A DNA stretch of 64,000 bases from Combretum micranthum (Eukaryota > Streptophyta > Magnoliopsida > Myrtales > Combretaceae): NCBI GenBank assembly GCA_024138025.1, contig JAMXBD010000694.1, positions 310,001 to 374,000 of the forward strand, given 5' to 3'. A program made the position numbers and the translations under genes. The notes below the pieces were generated by a model. The model saw nothing but the letters and a program-made list of their open reading frames with translations, did no database searches and had not been told where the DNA came from. Below, piece by piece: positions 11,777 to 23,479 of the stretch (the first letter of the stretch is position 1; the number at the start of each line of letters is the position of its first letter).

Positions 11777-12488
11777 CTGCAAAAAATATCTATAGGGGTA
11801 TAAGCTAATAAGTTTAGTGAGAAACTATTTCCATAAATGACTTCTTGAAACAAAATTCAAACAAGTTATTTAAGCAAACAAATGTGATGCAACATACACG
11901 TGGGCACACAAGGCATATAGTTTTCCGCGAACTATATGTTGAATGGATTTACGCCCTCCATTCGGGGTTTGGTGATACGTAACCTCAAAACAAGTAGTTT
12001 TAGTTAAAAAGATTTATGCTTTCGATCAATATCACCAAGCATATTAAGTCTACTTGAATTGAGCCTTGCTTTCGGACTTTCCGCCAAGCATTTCCTTCAT
12101 GTCGCCAAGCAATGGCTTTCGATCACTCCGCCAAGTGTTGCTTTCGACCTGAGCTATAATTCTTCTCACCCAAGGATAATAACCCAATGCAATGTGACTC
12201 ACTTCATGGTATGCATGAATCAATTTATTTATGATATCATAGCATCATTCTTATCAAATTTAAAGTGATCATAGGATCTCATACAAATCAAGTGTTATAC
12301 CAAAACAAACATTAAATCTGGCCTTGATATTCTTAGGATCCTTTCAACATATTATCTTACATACATATCCATTTGTCTTTTCCTAATTCTAATGCAACTA
12401 GATTACGAGCACAATCAAGTAAAGCATTTTAAGGAAATAAACTCATGATGCCATGTCGACAATTCCTCTAAACGGATGAATCGCTCAC
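11777..12488 (-). other. putative LTR-leader intron, copy B
   Basis: The minus-strand donor GTGAGC starts at 12488 and the acceptor TTTTTTGCAG ends at 11777 (712 bp). CTCACTAAAC lies about 45 bases before the acceptor, as in the other copies. This is predicted from conservation, not observed. Confidence 0.35.
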
Positions 12489-14156
12489 ACAATCCACTTA
12501 GTCGAAATAGTCCTCGGGGTATAGGTATCCTTCCTCGGAATCACTAGTCAAAGAAAATATCTAAAACGAGTATTTCATGATAATTTTCTTGAATTTTGAC
12601 GAAATAATGTCATAAGAACGTTAAAGTTTGTATAAAGGAGAATTCTAATTTAAAATGGCCATAACTTGGTCATTTTACTCGGAATCACGCATATAATATA
12701 TCAATTTCTATCTACTCAAAAAGATCTACCCATTTCTAAAAATTTTTTATCAAACTAAACCATTTAGGCCCCGAAACAATGGTGATCAGATTCACCACGA
12801 TTTTTCTCGCCCAAAAACAATTTGTTTCAAACATTAAATCTTTCAAAATTTGTTTGATAAATATTTAGGTATCTATATGGTTGAAATTTTTTCTTTTTAT
12901 AGCTACTTAGCTCATATTTTATTCATGCTTAAGTGTTTTTGTCCAATTTTGTTTCTTAAGTAAAACAATATCAACTATAGTTTATAAGAAATTTTGTAAA
13001 TCTTTTGAAATGAATACTTTGATACTTTAGTTTTCAAAGAATTACTATTATTTTTTCTTAAATGACTTTTCGAAAAGTAAATTTTCTTCTTTTCTAAATT
13101 CTCTATATTAGTGCTACTTTTCCTATTTATTTTCTATACAATTTTTCTTTGACCATTTGTTCTAAAAGATCTCAATTTGAAAATTCCCATTCATTTCTCA
13201 TAAGGTTTCTTTTATATTATGTATTCAGAGAAATCATTTTTGTATCAAAAATCATTTTCCTTTTTAAAAACAAAGTGATATAGAAATGATTTAAAAAGCT
13301 TTTCAAAACAAAAGTAACTTCTAAAATTGTAGTGAGTTCTTGTTATAACTTGGAAATGAATGACTTTATTTTTGTTAAACCATAGATTTTATATTTCATA
13401 TAAATTTATTCCTAAGTGATAAAATCTCTTTTTTATCAAATTTTTAGAGCTTGGAAAAATTTGGACAACAATCTTAATGGCATGATTTATGAGAAATAAT
13501 AGCAAACAAAAATAACATAAATAATAAATAAAGTCAAGTATTAGGAGTCTTAGCTTCTTCAAGGCTCCTAGGACTAAGAAGCAAACTAGTCCCAAAAGAA
13601 AAAAAATAAAATAAAAGAAAGAAAAATTGTTTTGACTTGATGAGGACAAGTCTAAGACTAGAGACTAGTCTTAAAACAACAAGAAATAAATAAATTGCAA
13701 TGGAAGAAATAAATAAATTACTTTGCATTGAATTAAATAAATTGCAAGTGAGCTTATATGCTCTAAAGGATATGTATATATAGATACATAATAATACTTA
13801 GATATAATAACAATAATATGAACAAAGTAAAACAATATAAGCATTAATGGATTTTCATAAACAAGAACAATACATGAACATAGTGTAGCTTCCATATTTA
13901 GTTTTTGGAAACTCACACCATGGTCATGTAAAGTTACATAACATGAGAAAAAGAATATAAAAAAAAGTTTACCTAAATAAGGTTTTTGAAGTTTTATGTG
14001 GTTATGGATTTTGTGTAGGTAGAAAGTGGTTTGAGATTATTTTGAAAGAGTTTTGAGAGAATATTTTGGAGAGAGTTTTGAGAGGAAATTTTGAGAGAGG
14101 TTTGGTATAGAAATTTATGAGTAGTAAATGTGTGAAAAAAGTGAAAGAGGAGGGGG

Positions 14157-14164
14157 TATTTATA
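14157..14164 (-). promoter_or_regulatory. TATA box of LTR copy B
   Basis: The minus strand reads TCCTATAAATACCCC. The same octamer followed by C or CCCC is present at the matching place in copies C, E and F, about 700 bases after the LTR start in B. It marks the U3/R promoter. Confidence 0.7.
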
Positions 14165-14228
14165 GGAAAATGTGAAGTGATTATTGAATTATTTAAATAA
14201 AAGAAAAATAAAACAAAATTGACAGAGA

Positions 14229-14262
14229 TTGGGGGGGGGGGGGGGAGGGGGGGAAGGGGGAA
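14229..14262 (+). repeat. poly-G tract in LTR copy B
   Basis: A nearly uninterrupted G run of about 27 bases with one A, followed by gggaaggggg. The other copies have only ordinary purine-rich sequence here. Long homopolymers are prone to length errors, so the exact count is uncertain. Confidence 0.7.
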
Positions 14263-14883
14263 GGGGTGCACCGGCCATGTTGTGGAGGAGAGAGGAAGAG
14301 ATTTGTTTTGTACATTTGTTGATTAAATGAAGTAATAAGTAAGGTAGATGCGAAATAAAGTTATCGGAAAGGTAAAAAGTAAATGTTATAGGTTATGGTG
14401 TTGTAAGAGTAGGTGTTAGAAAAAGTAGAGAGAAAATAATAGTGTAGAATAGTGTAATGTAAATAGATATGACTAATAAGGTATCGGTAGTAAGAAAATA
14501 CGTGTATAATTGTGATATCTATTATTTTTACTTATCGAAAAATTATAAAACTGATATTTTTGAAAACCTTATATTTTTTTGAGTCTAACGGTATATTTGG
14601 AATCTTTTTACTATTCCGAGCTCTATGACACCTTTTTCAAGAATTGTATCCGTTCGGGTTCAAAACGATTCGCGGTTTTACTAAACTAATCTTTTTAAGC
14701 TTCCTTAGGTAATTACGAACTATTCTACATACTAAACTCTTACTTACTTTATCGGGATTGCCTAATCGAGATTGTCGGACTTAAGTCATTACGTCTAACT
14801 AGGTTTTGTTGACTTTTGGGTTTTCGGTTGACCTTCAGATTAAGGTTTAAGCTAAACTGATTCCAAAATTTTGGGGGTTCACA

Positions 14884-15551
14884 GCTTGAAAATCTACATA
14901 TTATATGATGGTTGTAAGGGCCTGTAAAAACCCCAACCCCCCATATAGAGGGCTTAAATTCATTATGCACGTGATTTCTGGCTAATTATGTGTATCGTTT
15001 ACTCACTTGTATGATGCATTCGATATGCTTCTATTTAAAAATTTGATTGATTTATGGGTATGTTTTGTGAAAATATTTCACTAAGCTAAAATGCTTATAC
15101 CCTTATAGATTTTTGTTGTAGCACCAATACATGTGGCTCTAACCAAGAGGGATCTTTATCTAGGTAATGACCATGGAGGCTAAGCAAGCTTTTGGAGGAA
15201 GTTTACGAATTAGTTTTGGCATAGACTTCTATTAAAATCTTCTTATATGGAATTAGTCTAGAACTTTGTTTTATAAAAACTCTTGAGATGTTTAATCTTA
15301 TGATTTAACAGGGGTATGCCCTTATGAGATGTAAGATTTGAACTTTAAGTTACAAAGTTATGTTTTATCATTATTGTTTGATTTTTGATATCTCCTTAAA
15401 CTTCTTAGTTCCAATAGTAAGTCTCTTATTGTCATGTAAGCACGTCTCACACCTAATATCGAAGCTTTTAAATGACTAAGGTAGTCATTCTTAAACACTA
15501 ATATTGAATGCGATGGACTACCATGTTTATGATACCCATTAAGACATGACA
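14884..15551 (+). repeat. older plus-strand LTR, second part (after copy B)
   Basis: This resumes where 11406 stopped: ggcctgtaaaaacccc and tagagggcttaaattc (14919-14963), ctcactaagct in degenerate form (15079), cccttatagatttttgttgtag (acceptor-like, 15101), ggggtatgccctt (15310), then the terminal ggactaccatg...gatacccatt...catgaca ending at 15551. It begins with the second copy of the gcttg target duplication. Confidence 0.65.
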
Positions 15552-16120
15552 CTTATTGTGTTATGCCTAATCTTGTCAGGTCTAGTCCTTTTCCATTGAA
15601 TCAAGTTATATTGAGTTTGTCTTGAAAATCTAGTTATATGTTGGTCTTGTTACTTTTCAGCCCTACCCATAAAGTGAACTTATGATGGAACAAGAAAATA
15701 GAAATTTCTTGAATTCAAATGAAATAACGAAAAATAGTGAGATATGAATATATACACATATATGTATAACACAATAAAATGTAAAGGTTAACGAACCAAT
15801 GAAAGAATAAAATCGTAAATATGATAGACACATTGGAAATGAATATAATGTATGATAAAGTATCGAAACCTAAAAATCTCATAACCATAATGTTGACAAT
15901 GATAACAAAAGTAATAAAAGATGCCCCTTAGGATAAAAACCAAATTTAGCAACAAAACAATTAATGTATGGAATCGAATAAAAGTAAACAAGAAAATACA
16001 AGATGGTTCATTCAATCTAACATGCAATAGTAATTAACCTATTAAATTTTTAACATAGGTATTGGTTATGCTATTTTTATCGAGTTTTAATAAATTTATT
16101 CCTAATATCTCTTTCCTATG
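15552..16120. other. AT-rich stretch, nothing recognised
   Basis: I see no coding frame with recognisable motifs and no clear repeat structure between the end of the split LTR and the next repeat-like region. Confidence 0.5.
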
Positions 16121-17800
16121 ATTTGGTCAACACTAAGCAAGTGTACCTATCACATGTATTGTAGAAATGAAATATAGGTTTGTATTCCTCGGGGATCGTG
16201 GCAAGTATTATTACTCACCCTATCGATTATTATCGAGCAAATTAATTTAACTCAACAATCAAAGTTATCAACTAGCTAATCTTAACTACAGCTGTGTTTA
16301 TTACAATAATTAACAAAATTAAATTAACTTAACAATTAACTACACAACAGGCTTGCTTTACCAATGCATTAGTATACAATACACATTCATTATTTGATAT
16401 GTCATACCTTTCCTAACTGTAGGATTCCACATTTTAGTTCAATATCTCTCTCGAGTCTATTAAACCTTAATTCCAGTCTTGTCTATTAGAATCTCTTCCT
16501 AGTTAATAACCGATTAAGATCGCATTACAAACATGATCCTAAATTAACTTTCTAATAATATGCAGAAGATTTCACAACCCTATCTCTAGGCATCATGAGC
16601 AATCCCTCTCTATAGCTTAAATCTATTCCATGGGTAGATTTCTCAATTGCATCCCAAGTAAATTTGATATAATCCTAAGTCGTGCACTACTTTTAAATAA
16701 CTAACATACAAAACACTATAGGGATTAGTGAAGTCTATAACAATTTAGCATTCATTCCATGTATTCTAATACATGGCTACACAAGCCCTAATGACTACTC
16801 ATGCATATTATAAAGGAAAACAACACAATATAACATAATGAAAGTAAGAATTTCTTGAAGAAAGAACAAGAAAACAACCCTTAAACAATGAATACTTCAG
16901 GATCTCGTACAACAACAATCTCCTACATGAGTACAATGATGATAAAATGAATTATCACAATAGATGGTTATATGAGAGACAAATGGTGTGTGTTACAATG
17001 ACTGATCTATTCCTTTTCTCCAAAGTTGTTTCAAAAGAGTATTTATATGGATCCTCTATTGGGTGCATCTGATGGGTGAAGATATGCATCATTTGGACTT
17101 CATCTCTCTTTAACAAGGTGCAAAAATCTGAGTTGGTGCGAAATTATAAGATCAATAATTGCCATCACGACCATAATTCGGGATGTTATCTTCATGGAAA
17201 TAGTTTTCGAAGGCATATCATAGCCATATTGGAAAGCCGTTATCTCCTCGGATTGAATTCTCACGTGCTGTTACGGTCATAATTTGCTTCTTCCATATGT
17301 TATGCAATTCCTTCCTTTGTTGGTCACGATTGTATGAGAGGTCGTGATCTCCACTATGGTACTTACATCTTTAACGAATTATGGCCGTTACACTCCGATT
17401 TGGTAAGTCCGAGAGGATCATGCCTTATGGTATGGTCGTAGTGGGGGTCATGATCTTCTTTATGAGTTATTTTCTTTCTTCTCTTTTGGATTGCGCCCGT
17501 AATTGTCCATTTAATAACATCCGAGATGATCATTGGCTCAAATACGTCCGTAATTTTACTTGGATGATATTTTAAACTTCAAATCCTTGTGCAAGTTGAT
17601 TCAAATGTTGATATTTCTCCTTTATAACCTGAAATGAATATATTTCCTAATTAAGTACAAAATATCTTTAATTAAATAAGGATTTAAAGCATTATTTACC
17701 CTAAATAGACCAAAATGAGTGGTAAATTAGCCCTATTAAGTACACATTGACCAAATTGATATAGTTATTTTTAATTATAGTATTCGTTTCTTTTATTCAA
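16121..17800 (-). repeat. unclassified retroelement-like sequence
   Basis: The block near 16135-16230 (aagcaagtgtacctatcaca ... tcctcggggatcgt) and the one near 17690-17740 resemble LTR sequences common in dicot genomes. A TATA-like box (CATATAAATACTC on the minus strand, about 17038-17050) would fit a minus-strand LTR. I could not fix either end or find a target duplication, so the class is open. Confidence 0.3.
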
Positions 17801-17989
17801 TAAAGTGGGGGTAAAGATAGTATTTAAAGGATGTATGAGAATAATTATAATTTATTGGTTCATATTGTTAGCATATAAGGGATTTGAATAAACTAATGTT
17901 GCAGTTGAAAATGAACAAAGATAATCTTTACCAAATTTGGGAGTAACTTGCTGGTTAAGAGAGCTAATAATTAGTGGAAGAGCACCAAA

Positions 17990-18720
17990 AGACATATGGT
18001 TGGCACAATGACATGGCAGATATTCTAGCAAGCTTTCACTACAATGACATGGTAGATATTCTAGCAAGCTTTCTATAGGGAGTTCTTTCCTAACAGTATG
18101 AAGCAGAAGATGCTTCAAGAGTACTATACCCTGCAACAGGGTAAGTTGTCAGTTGAAGAGTATAAAGCAAAGCTGCATGGATTGATGAGATTTCTTCTCA
18201 ATCCTCGAAAAGAAAGTGAAGAGGCCAAGGTCAGCAGATTCATTACTGTGCTGAAACCTGAGATATAATATCAAGTTAATTTGATGGACTTGACCAATTA
18301 CTCAGTAGTGGTCAATAAGGCCAAAACTGTGGAGCAAGGTCTGAACAGAATGAAGAGTCGAGAACCATAGCGAGGTTAGATATTCTTAGGGAAAAGACCA
18401 GATTCTAGTATTCTGATGCCAGACAAAGGTAAGAGGCTTTTTACATAGCCTTTCAGATCAGCAGTGCAGAATGTTGAGAAGAAATGTATTAGATATCTTA
18501 GACCACATGAAGTGAAAGATTGCAAATGGCCAGAGAATGCCTATTTCTCATGTAGCAAGGTAGAACATAGCCATAAGGTCTACACACAGAGACTTCAAAT
18601 GTGGCCAGAGAGGATATAAAGTTGTTGATTGCAAAGAGCATGGAAGGTAGATAATTCCAGGAGTTCAGATTGGTAGAACTTAAGGTGGTTAGGGGTAAAG
18701 AGCACCAACTGAAGTGTATG
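17990..18720 (+). pseudogene. Ty3/gypsy gag remnant (5' half of split element)
   Basis: Around 18075-18300 the translation gives REFFPNSMKQKMLQEYYTL followed by QQGKLSVEEYKAKLHGL, the retrotransposon gag core (FFP ... L.QG..SV.EY). Stops appear, for example after VLKPEI. Near 18510-18640 two damaged zinc knuckles are visible, the second as FKCGQRGYKVVDCKEHG with its first Cys lost. A 36-bp stretch (18005-18076) is tandemly duplicated. At 18720 the frame is cut by a solo LTR and continues at 21383, where VYALS joins the protease part, so the two halves are one element. Confidence 0.75.
18005..18076 (+). repeat. 36-bp tandem duplication in gag
   Basis: The unit acaatgacatggcagatatt... occurs at 18005 and 18041 with one or two differences. 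It lies just before the gag core. Confidence 0.7.
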
Positions 18721-18725
18721 CTCTC

Positions 18726-21377
18726 TGTCGAGCCCGAATTTTGCTCCTATTCTCCTAAAGGTCCCGATTCATATCAAACTCGACTCATTTGACATGGATC
18801 ACTCAACGAAGAACCAATCGGGTTTTCATAAAAAGCTCGACTTTCTAAAAAATATTTTGACCGGAGTCGCCATTGGCTAAAGCTGGAAAAAGGTGAACTA
18901 GAAACCAAATGGGTAGTTTGGTTTCTAGTTCAACCATTGATATGTGTGAAAAACCAAAAATTGATGAGTCTAGGGGCTGCTATTTTAAAACCTAAATGAT
19001 TATCTAGCCTTTGGATGCACTTTAGAAATCTTGAATTATATAGGCCAAAAAGATTAATTTTGATTTTTCAATTTTTTTTAATTTTTAGTCTTTTTTATTC
19101 TAAAAAAAGATCCTAAAAGTTTTTTATTTTTATGACTACAAGTGCCTACGTATCCACTAGTCGGAATCAGGTCTCCGTAGTTCGTTTTGATTTTTGTAAA
19201 ATTTTAATTTGTTTGCATTTTTTAATTGTGAAAATTCACCAAGTTTAAGTGATTAAACATTTTGATTTTGATTTTGAAAATCCCTAAAATATCTAATTTT
19301 TTTTTTTTCTTGTTTTTGAAAACTCCTAAGAGTATACTAGTTTTTAAAAAAAAACCCATTTATTTTATTTTTTGTATTTTAGAAAATAACCAAGTGATAT
19401 AAGACATATAGGCTAGGAAAACATTCTTTTTATAATTTAAAATTATACTAAATAGATACATAGAAAAAGAGTAAATGGGCATTTTTGTTGATTTTGGGAA
19501 ATTTTTCATTTTCAATTTTTTACAAAACAAATAAATAAATAAAAATTTACAAGGATGATTTTTCACATTACAAGCATATATCAAATTCAGCACATATCAT
19601 CAAAGATCTAAAAAGAAATAATCTTAAAACTATACTCATACTTTTGTTGATTTTCATAATTTAATCTAAAACCTATATTTACTAATTTATTTATATGTTA
19701 AAACTTATATTCTAAAATTTTATTTGTCTAAATAATATTATTCATTAATAGAAATATAACATGCATATCACACACACAAACATATATTATTATTATAATA
19801 TTTTTTCTTTTTTTTAGTATTTTCGAGTCTATTTATTTATTTATTTTAGACTTTTTTGTACGATCCCTGCAAGAATATTATTAAACTAAAAGAACTTTAT
19901 TAACTAAACTAAATAAACCTAAAAAGCAATAGCAAATGGGCAAATAAAAAAAAAAAGAGTCTAACGATATGATTTAATATGGACTGAACCTATTGTTGAT
20001 TAACTTTTTGGTTTGGAGGAATTCAAAAGGAGGTCTTCAATCTCTAACACCACCAAAACTAAACAATGATCTCTCTCTCTTAATCGAATTCGATGGTGTA
20101 TCGATCTTTATTTTTTAATTCGTGGCTGAAGTGGAGGATATCGATGGTGGTTGGAGTGGTTGGGTTCGAGTACGGTAGTTGTTGGGAGCTCAATTAGGTG
20201 GTGGAGGCCAGATTCAGTGGTTCTGGGTTTGTGATTTGTGAGGCTGGTGTTAGGAAACACAGTAGTGGGTTTCGGTTTTGAATGTTGGGTCTGAGATGGT
20301 TTTGGGAGGTTGGGTTCGATGGCTTAGAGCCGAGAATGGGTCGATGATGGTTATTGAGGTCGTGATGTTTGGTCAAGAGATAGAAGAAGGCTGGGTTCAA
20401 GGGAGAACTTGAGAAGAGTGGAGAGGAATTGAACTGGAATTCTGGGTTTGTTGGTTTTTTTCTTTTTGTTTTTCTTTGGACTTGCTTCCATGGTTTTTGA
20501 AATCTGAGTTTGGGTTCATTTTATAGAAGCGAAGAGGGAGATGAGGAGATTTAGGTAGGAGAAGGGACTGAGCACTACCATTAATGGCTATTACAAAGTC
20601 GGAGCATGGCCATTGATGGTCGACGGTGACGAAGCTCGAAGGTCGGGGAGTTTGAAAGTTTGAAATTACTATGACCACACATTGGTGATAAATGATGATA
20701 AATGAATTTGTTTTAGCACTTTCAATTCTCTTTTGTCTTATTGGAAATGAAAAAAACGCCATAACAAAAATAATTGAGTGAAATAAACCCAGAAGCTCAA
20801 AAATTGAGCTTTAATGGTGGAAATCTACTGGGGAAGACGACGCGAGTAAGGCATACACGGGCGTCTTTATGCACACACCAAAATATTTTCCTTATCTTGC
20901 TTTCACGTGTGAATCGACTCCGGCCTCTCTCCCTTTGCATGCCACAAGGTTTTACCAGCTGAGCTGGTTTGGCTTTTCGTTCAGAGGCTCGTTCAAACAA
21001 TATTTAAATAATCCAAACTCGGCCAAATATAATTTCAATAAAATGGGTCGAAATTAAAATGATTCCAAGATCCAAATTAATTTCCAAGCGAAGTCTAAAA
21101 TATTATAAGACCAACAATAAGCCTAATTTATTTATTTTTCTTTTTTTATTATATTTTTTCTTTTTTCATTTTTCCAATTTTCTCATTTTAATTTTAAAAG
21201 TTTATTTATTAAAAGGATGGTTTTTTTTTTAATTTTTAAATTTTTATATTCTTTTTTTAATTTTGTAATTTTAAATTTCAATTTTTATTACATTTTCTAT
21301 CTTTTAATGATTTTTGAATTTTTTATTTTTTAATGATCTTAAAAGGGGAGGGGGAGGGTAAAAATGGGGTGTCGACA
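18726..21377 (-). mobile_element. solo LTR of an Ogre/Tat-like element, 2652 bp, nested
   Basis: The insert is bounded by ctctc on both sides (18721-18725, 21378-21382), a perfect 5-bp target duplication. Read on the minus strand it starts TGTCGACACCCCATTTTTAC and ends TCGGGCTCGACA, so it has TG...CA ends with 6-bp inverted tips. On the minus strand, near 19185-19140, it has the motif GGATACGTAGGCAC with an upstream GAACTACGGAGACC, which I know from the LTRs of large plant Tat/Ogre-type gypsy elements. There is no internal region. It interrupts the older gypsy element between gag and protease, and removing it rejoins the reading frame there. The family assignment is tentative; the insertion boundaries are clear. 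Confidence 0.85.
20519..20525 (-). promoter_or_regulatory. candidate TATA box in the nested solo LTR
   Basis: The minus strand reads TATAAAA about 850 bases after the LTR start. It is followed by a GC-richer stretch with a 121-codon frame, as in an LTR transcribed leader. No second copy is available for comparison. Confidence 0.35.
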
Positions 21378-21382
21378 CTCTC

Positions 21383-21730
21383 AAACACAGAGATACCTCC
21401 AGCATAAACACTACCACAAGTAGGATCCCTATACTTCTGCATAGTGCTTATGTTCTTTTTGACACTGATGTAAGTTTTTCATGCATAACTTATTCCTTTG
21501 CGTCTATATGTGGTGTGAGTGTTGATTGTGTGTCTGGCTGTTTATCTATAAATACACCTCTAGGACGTGGAGCTTTGTTAAATAGGATTTGTAGAGATGT
21601 GAATGTAGAAATAGAAGGTAGGCAGTTACCTGCAGATCTGATAGTGACAGATATGGTGGATTTTGATGCAATCTTGGGAGTAGATTGGTTAACGAAGTAC
21701 CATGCTAGGATTAACTGCACAACCTATTAG
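21383..21730 (+). pseudogene. gypsy aspartic protease remnant
   Basis: The frame runs from the end of the nested LTR to TAG at 21728. It shows LFDTDVSFSC at the active site, where family members have DTGASHSF: the catalytic Asp remains, but the following Gly is replaced by Asp. Downstream are PADLIVTDMVDFDAILGVDW and LTKYHARINC, the conserved flap-to-C-terminal strands of gypsy proteases. It follows gag of the same element. The altered DTG makes activity unlikely. Confidence 0.75.
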
Positions 21731-21828
21731 TGGAGTTTAATCTGCCAAATTGAGATCAGTTTGTACATAAGCTGAATGTACAAAAACCACCAATGTTGCC
21801 TACATATGAGTTGTGAAGAAGATTAGCT

Positions 21829-22700
21829 TTGGTAGCTATGGTGATAGAGGATAAGCAGAAGAAAGATCGATCTTATATACCAATTATCTGTGAGTACTCA
21901 GAAGTTTTTCTAGAAGATTTACCAAGATTACGACCAGAAAGAGAAGTGGAATTCAGTGTAGACTTGGTACCGACTACTATACCTATTTCAAAGACACCAT
22001 ATCATATGGCTCCTATAGAACTTGCAGAGCTCAAAGTACAGTTGGATGATCTACTAAAGAAGAAGTTTATTAGACCCAGTGTGTCACCCTAGGGAGCTCC
22101 ACTTCTGTTTGTAAAAAAGAAAGATGGAAGTATAAGATTATGCATAGACTATAGATAACTGAATCAAGTAACAATCAAGAACAAGTACCCTCTACCAAGA
22201 ATAGATGATTTATTTGATCAGCTGGTAGGAGCAAAGGTGTTTTCTAGGATTGATCCGAGATCAAGATATCACAAGCGAAAGTCAGAGCATAGGATATACA
22301 AAAGATAGCTTTCAGGACCACGTATGGACACTATAAATTTATTATCATGCTGTTTGGTCTCACGAATGCACCAATAGTTTTTACGGATTTGATGAATAGA
22401 GTCTTTAGAGAATATCTAGACTTGTTCATCGTGGTGTTTATTGATGATGTGCTGGTGTATTTTAAGTCAAAAGAGGAACATGAAGAACATCTAAGTTTAG
22501 TTCTGACCACACTACAAGAAAAGCAATTGTATGACAAGTTTTCAAAATGTGAGTGCTGGTTAAAACAAGTGGCTTTCTTACGACATGTTACAGCTGGCAA
22601 TGGAATTACATTTGATCCTGAGATAGTGAAAGCAGTAGTTAAATGGCGTAGAACTAAGAATGTGTAAAAAATTATGAGTTTTCTAGGAATGGTAAGATAC
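21829..22700 (+). pseudogene. gypsy reverse transcriptase remnant
   Basis: RT motifs are in order: [19 protein letters not shown], then [72 protein letters not shown] and the active site [20 protein letters not shown] (about 22430-22485). Two stops replace conserved Trp and Gln codons (TGG to TAG, CAA to TAA), and a frameshift lies near 22265-22340. FIDD in place of FMDD/YIDD keeps both Asp. The connection region (MSFLGMVRYYRRFVEDFSKI) follows after a further stop. Confidence 0.85.
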
Positions 22701-23250
22701 TATAGAAGGTTTGTAGAAGATTTTTCCAAGATTGCAGGTCCATTAACCGGACTGATACAGAAGGGAGTGAAGTTTGAGTCGAGTGAAGGCTGTGAAAATA
22801 GTTTTCAGTAGTTGAGAGACAAGTTAGTGTCTACTCAGTGCTAGCTTTACCTAACGTGGTAAGGAGTGTGTTATTTATAATGATGCCTCAATACAAGGTT
22901 TGGATTATGTGTTGATTCAAGGAGGTAGGGCAATAGCATATACTTCTAGACATTGAAACCTATGAGAGGAATTGTCCAACTCATGATTTGGAGTTAGCAG
23001 TAGTCGTGAATGTCTTGAAGTTGTGGAGGCACTATCTTTATGGAGAAAGATATAGAGTGTATACAGATCATTAGAGCTTGAAGTGTATTTTTACCTAAGA
23101 GAGCAGAATATGAGATAGATAAGATGGATAGAACTTATCAAAGACTATGACATAGATATTTAGTATCACCTTGGGAAGGCAAATGTTGTAGCAGATGCCT
23201 TAGTAGAAAAAGACTTGAGAATCTTGCAGCTTTGGTTGCTTCTAAAAGAC
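22701..23250 (+). pseudogene. gypsy RNase H remnant
   Basis: After RYYRRFVEDFSKIAGPLTGL the translation gives YNDASIQGLDYVLIQGGRAI and AYTSR, which is the RNase H core (D.S..G.G.VL.Q....AY.SR). Several stops and small indels follow, and the HNYPTHDLE-like part is only readable by changing frame (SNS then THDLELAVV). It is part of the same broken polyprotein. Confidence 0.7.
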
Positions 23251-23479
23251 ATTTGATGGATGATATGAGAAAATTGAGTTGAGATAACTAGACAAGTAGT
23301 GTATGATTGGCAAATTTGCAGATATAGCCTACTCTGATTGAAAGAATTAAAGCAGTACAAGTAAATGATTGGGTATGAATGAAATAAAGAAGAGAATGGA
23401 GATGGTAGAGCACTTAAATTTCATGTTGATAAAGAAGTTGTTATGAGATTTAAGGGAAGATTTTGTATGCCAAAATAAG

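Larger units (their letters stand above)
11407..14883 (-). mobile_element. solo LTR copy B, 3477 bp
   Basis: The minus strand begins TGTGAACCCCC at 14883 and ends GGGGTGTGACA at 11407. The five bases on each side are gcttg (11402-11406 and 14884-14888), a perfect target duplication. There is no internal region, so it is a solo LTR left by LTR-LTR recombination. It holds the TATA box, leader block, a weakened hairpin (about 12632-12700) and a putative intron. A run of G near 14230-14255 lies in U3. It is inserted in an older LTR of the same family with opposite orientation. Confidence 0.9.

Noticed and set aside
14002..14271. Proline-rich minus-strand frame of 89 codons
   Set aside because: Comes from the poly-G and TATA region of LTR copy B.
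20397..20762. 121-codon minus-strand frame
   Set aside because: It lies inside the nested solo LTR, shows no known motif and has biased composition; likely a chance frame in the LTR leader.
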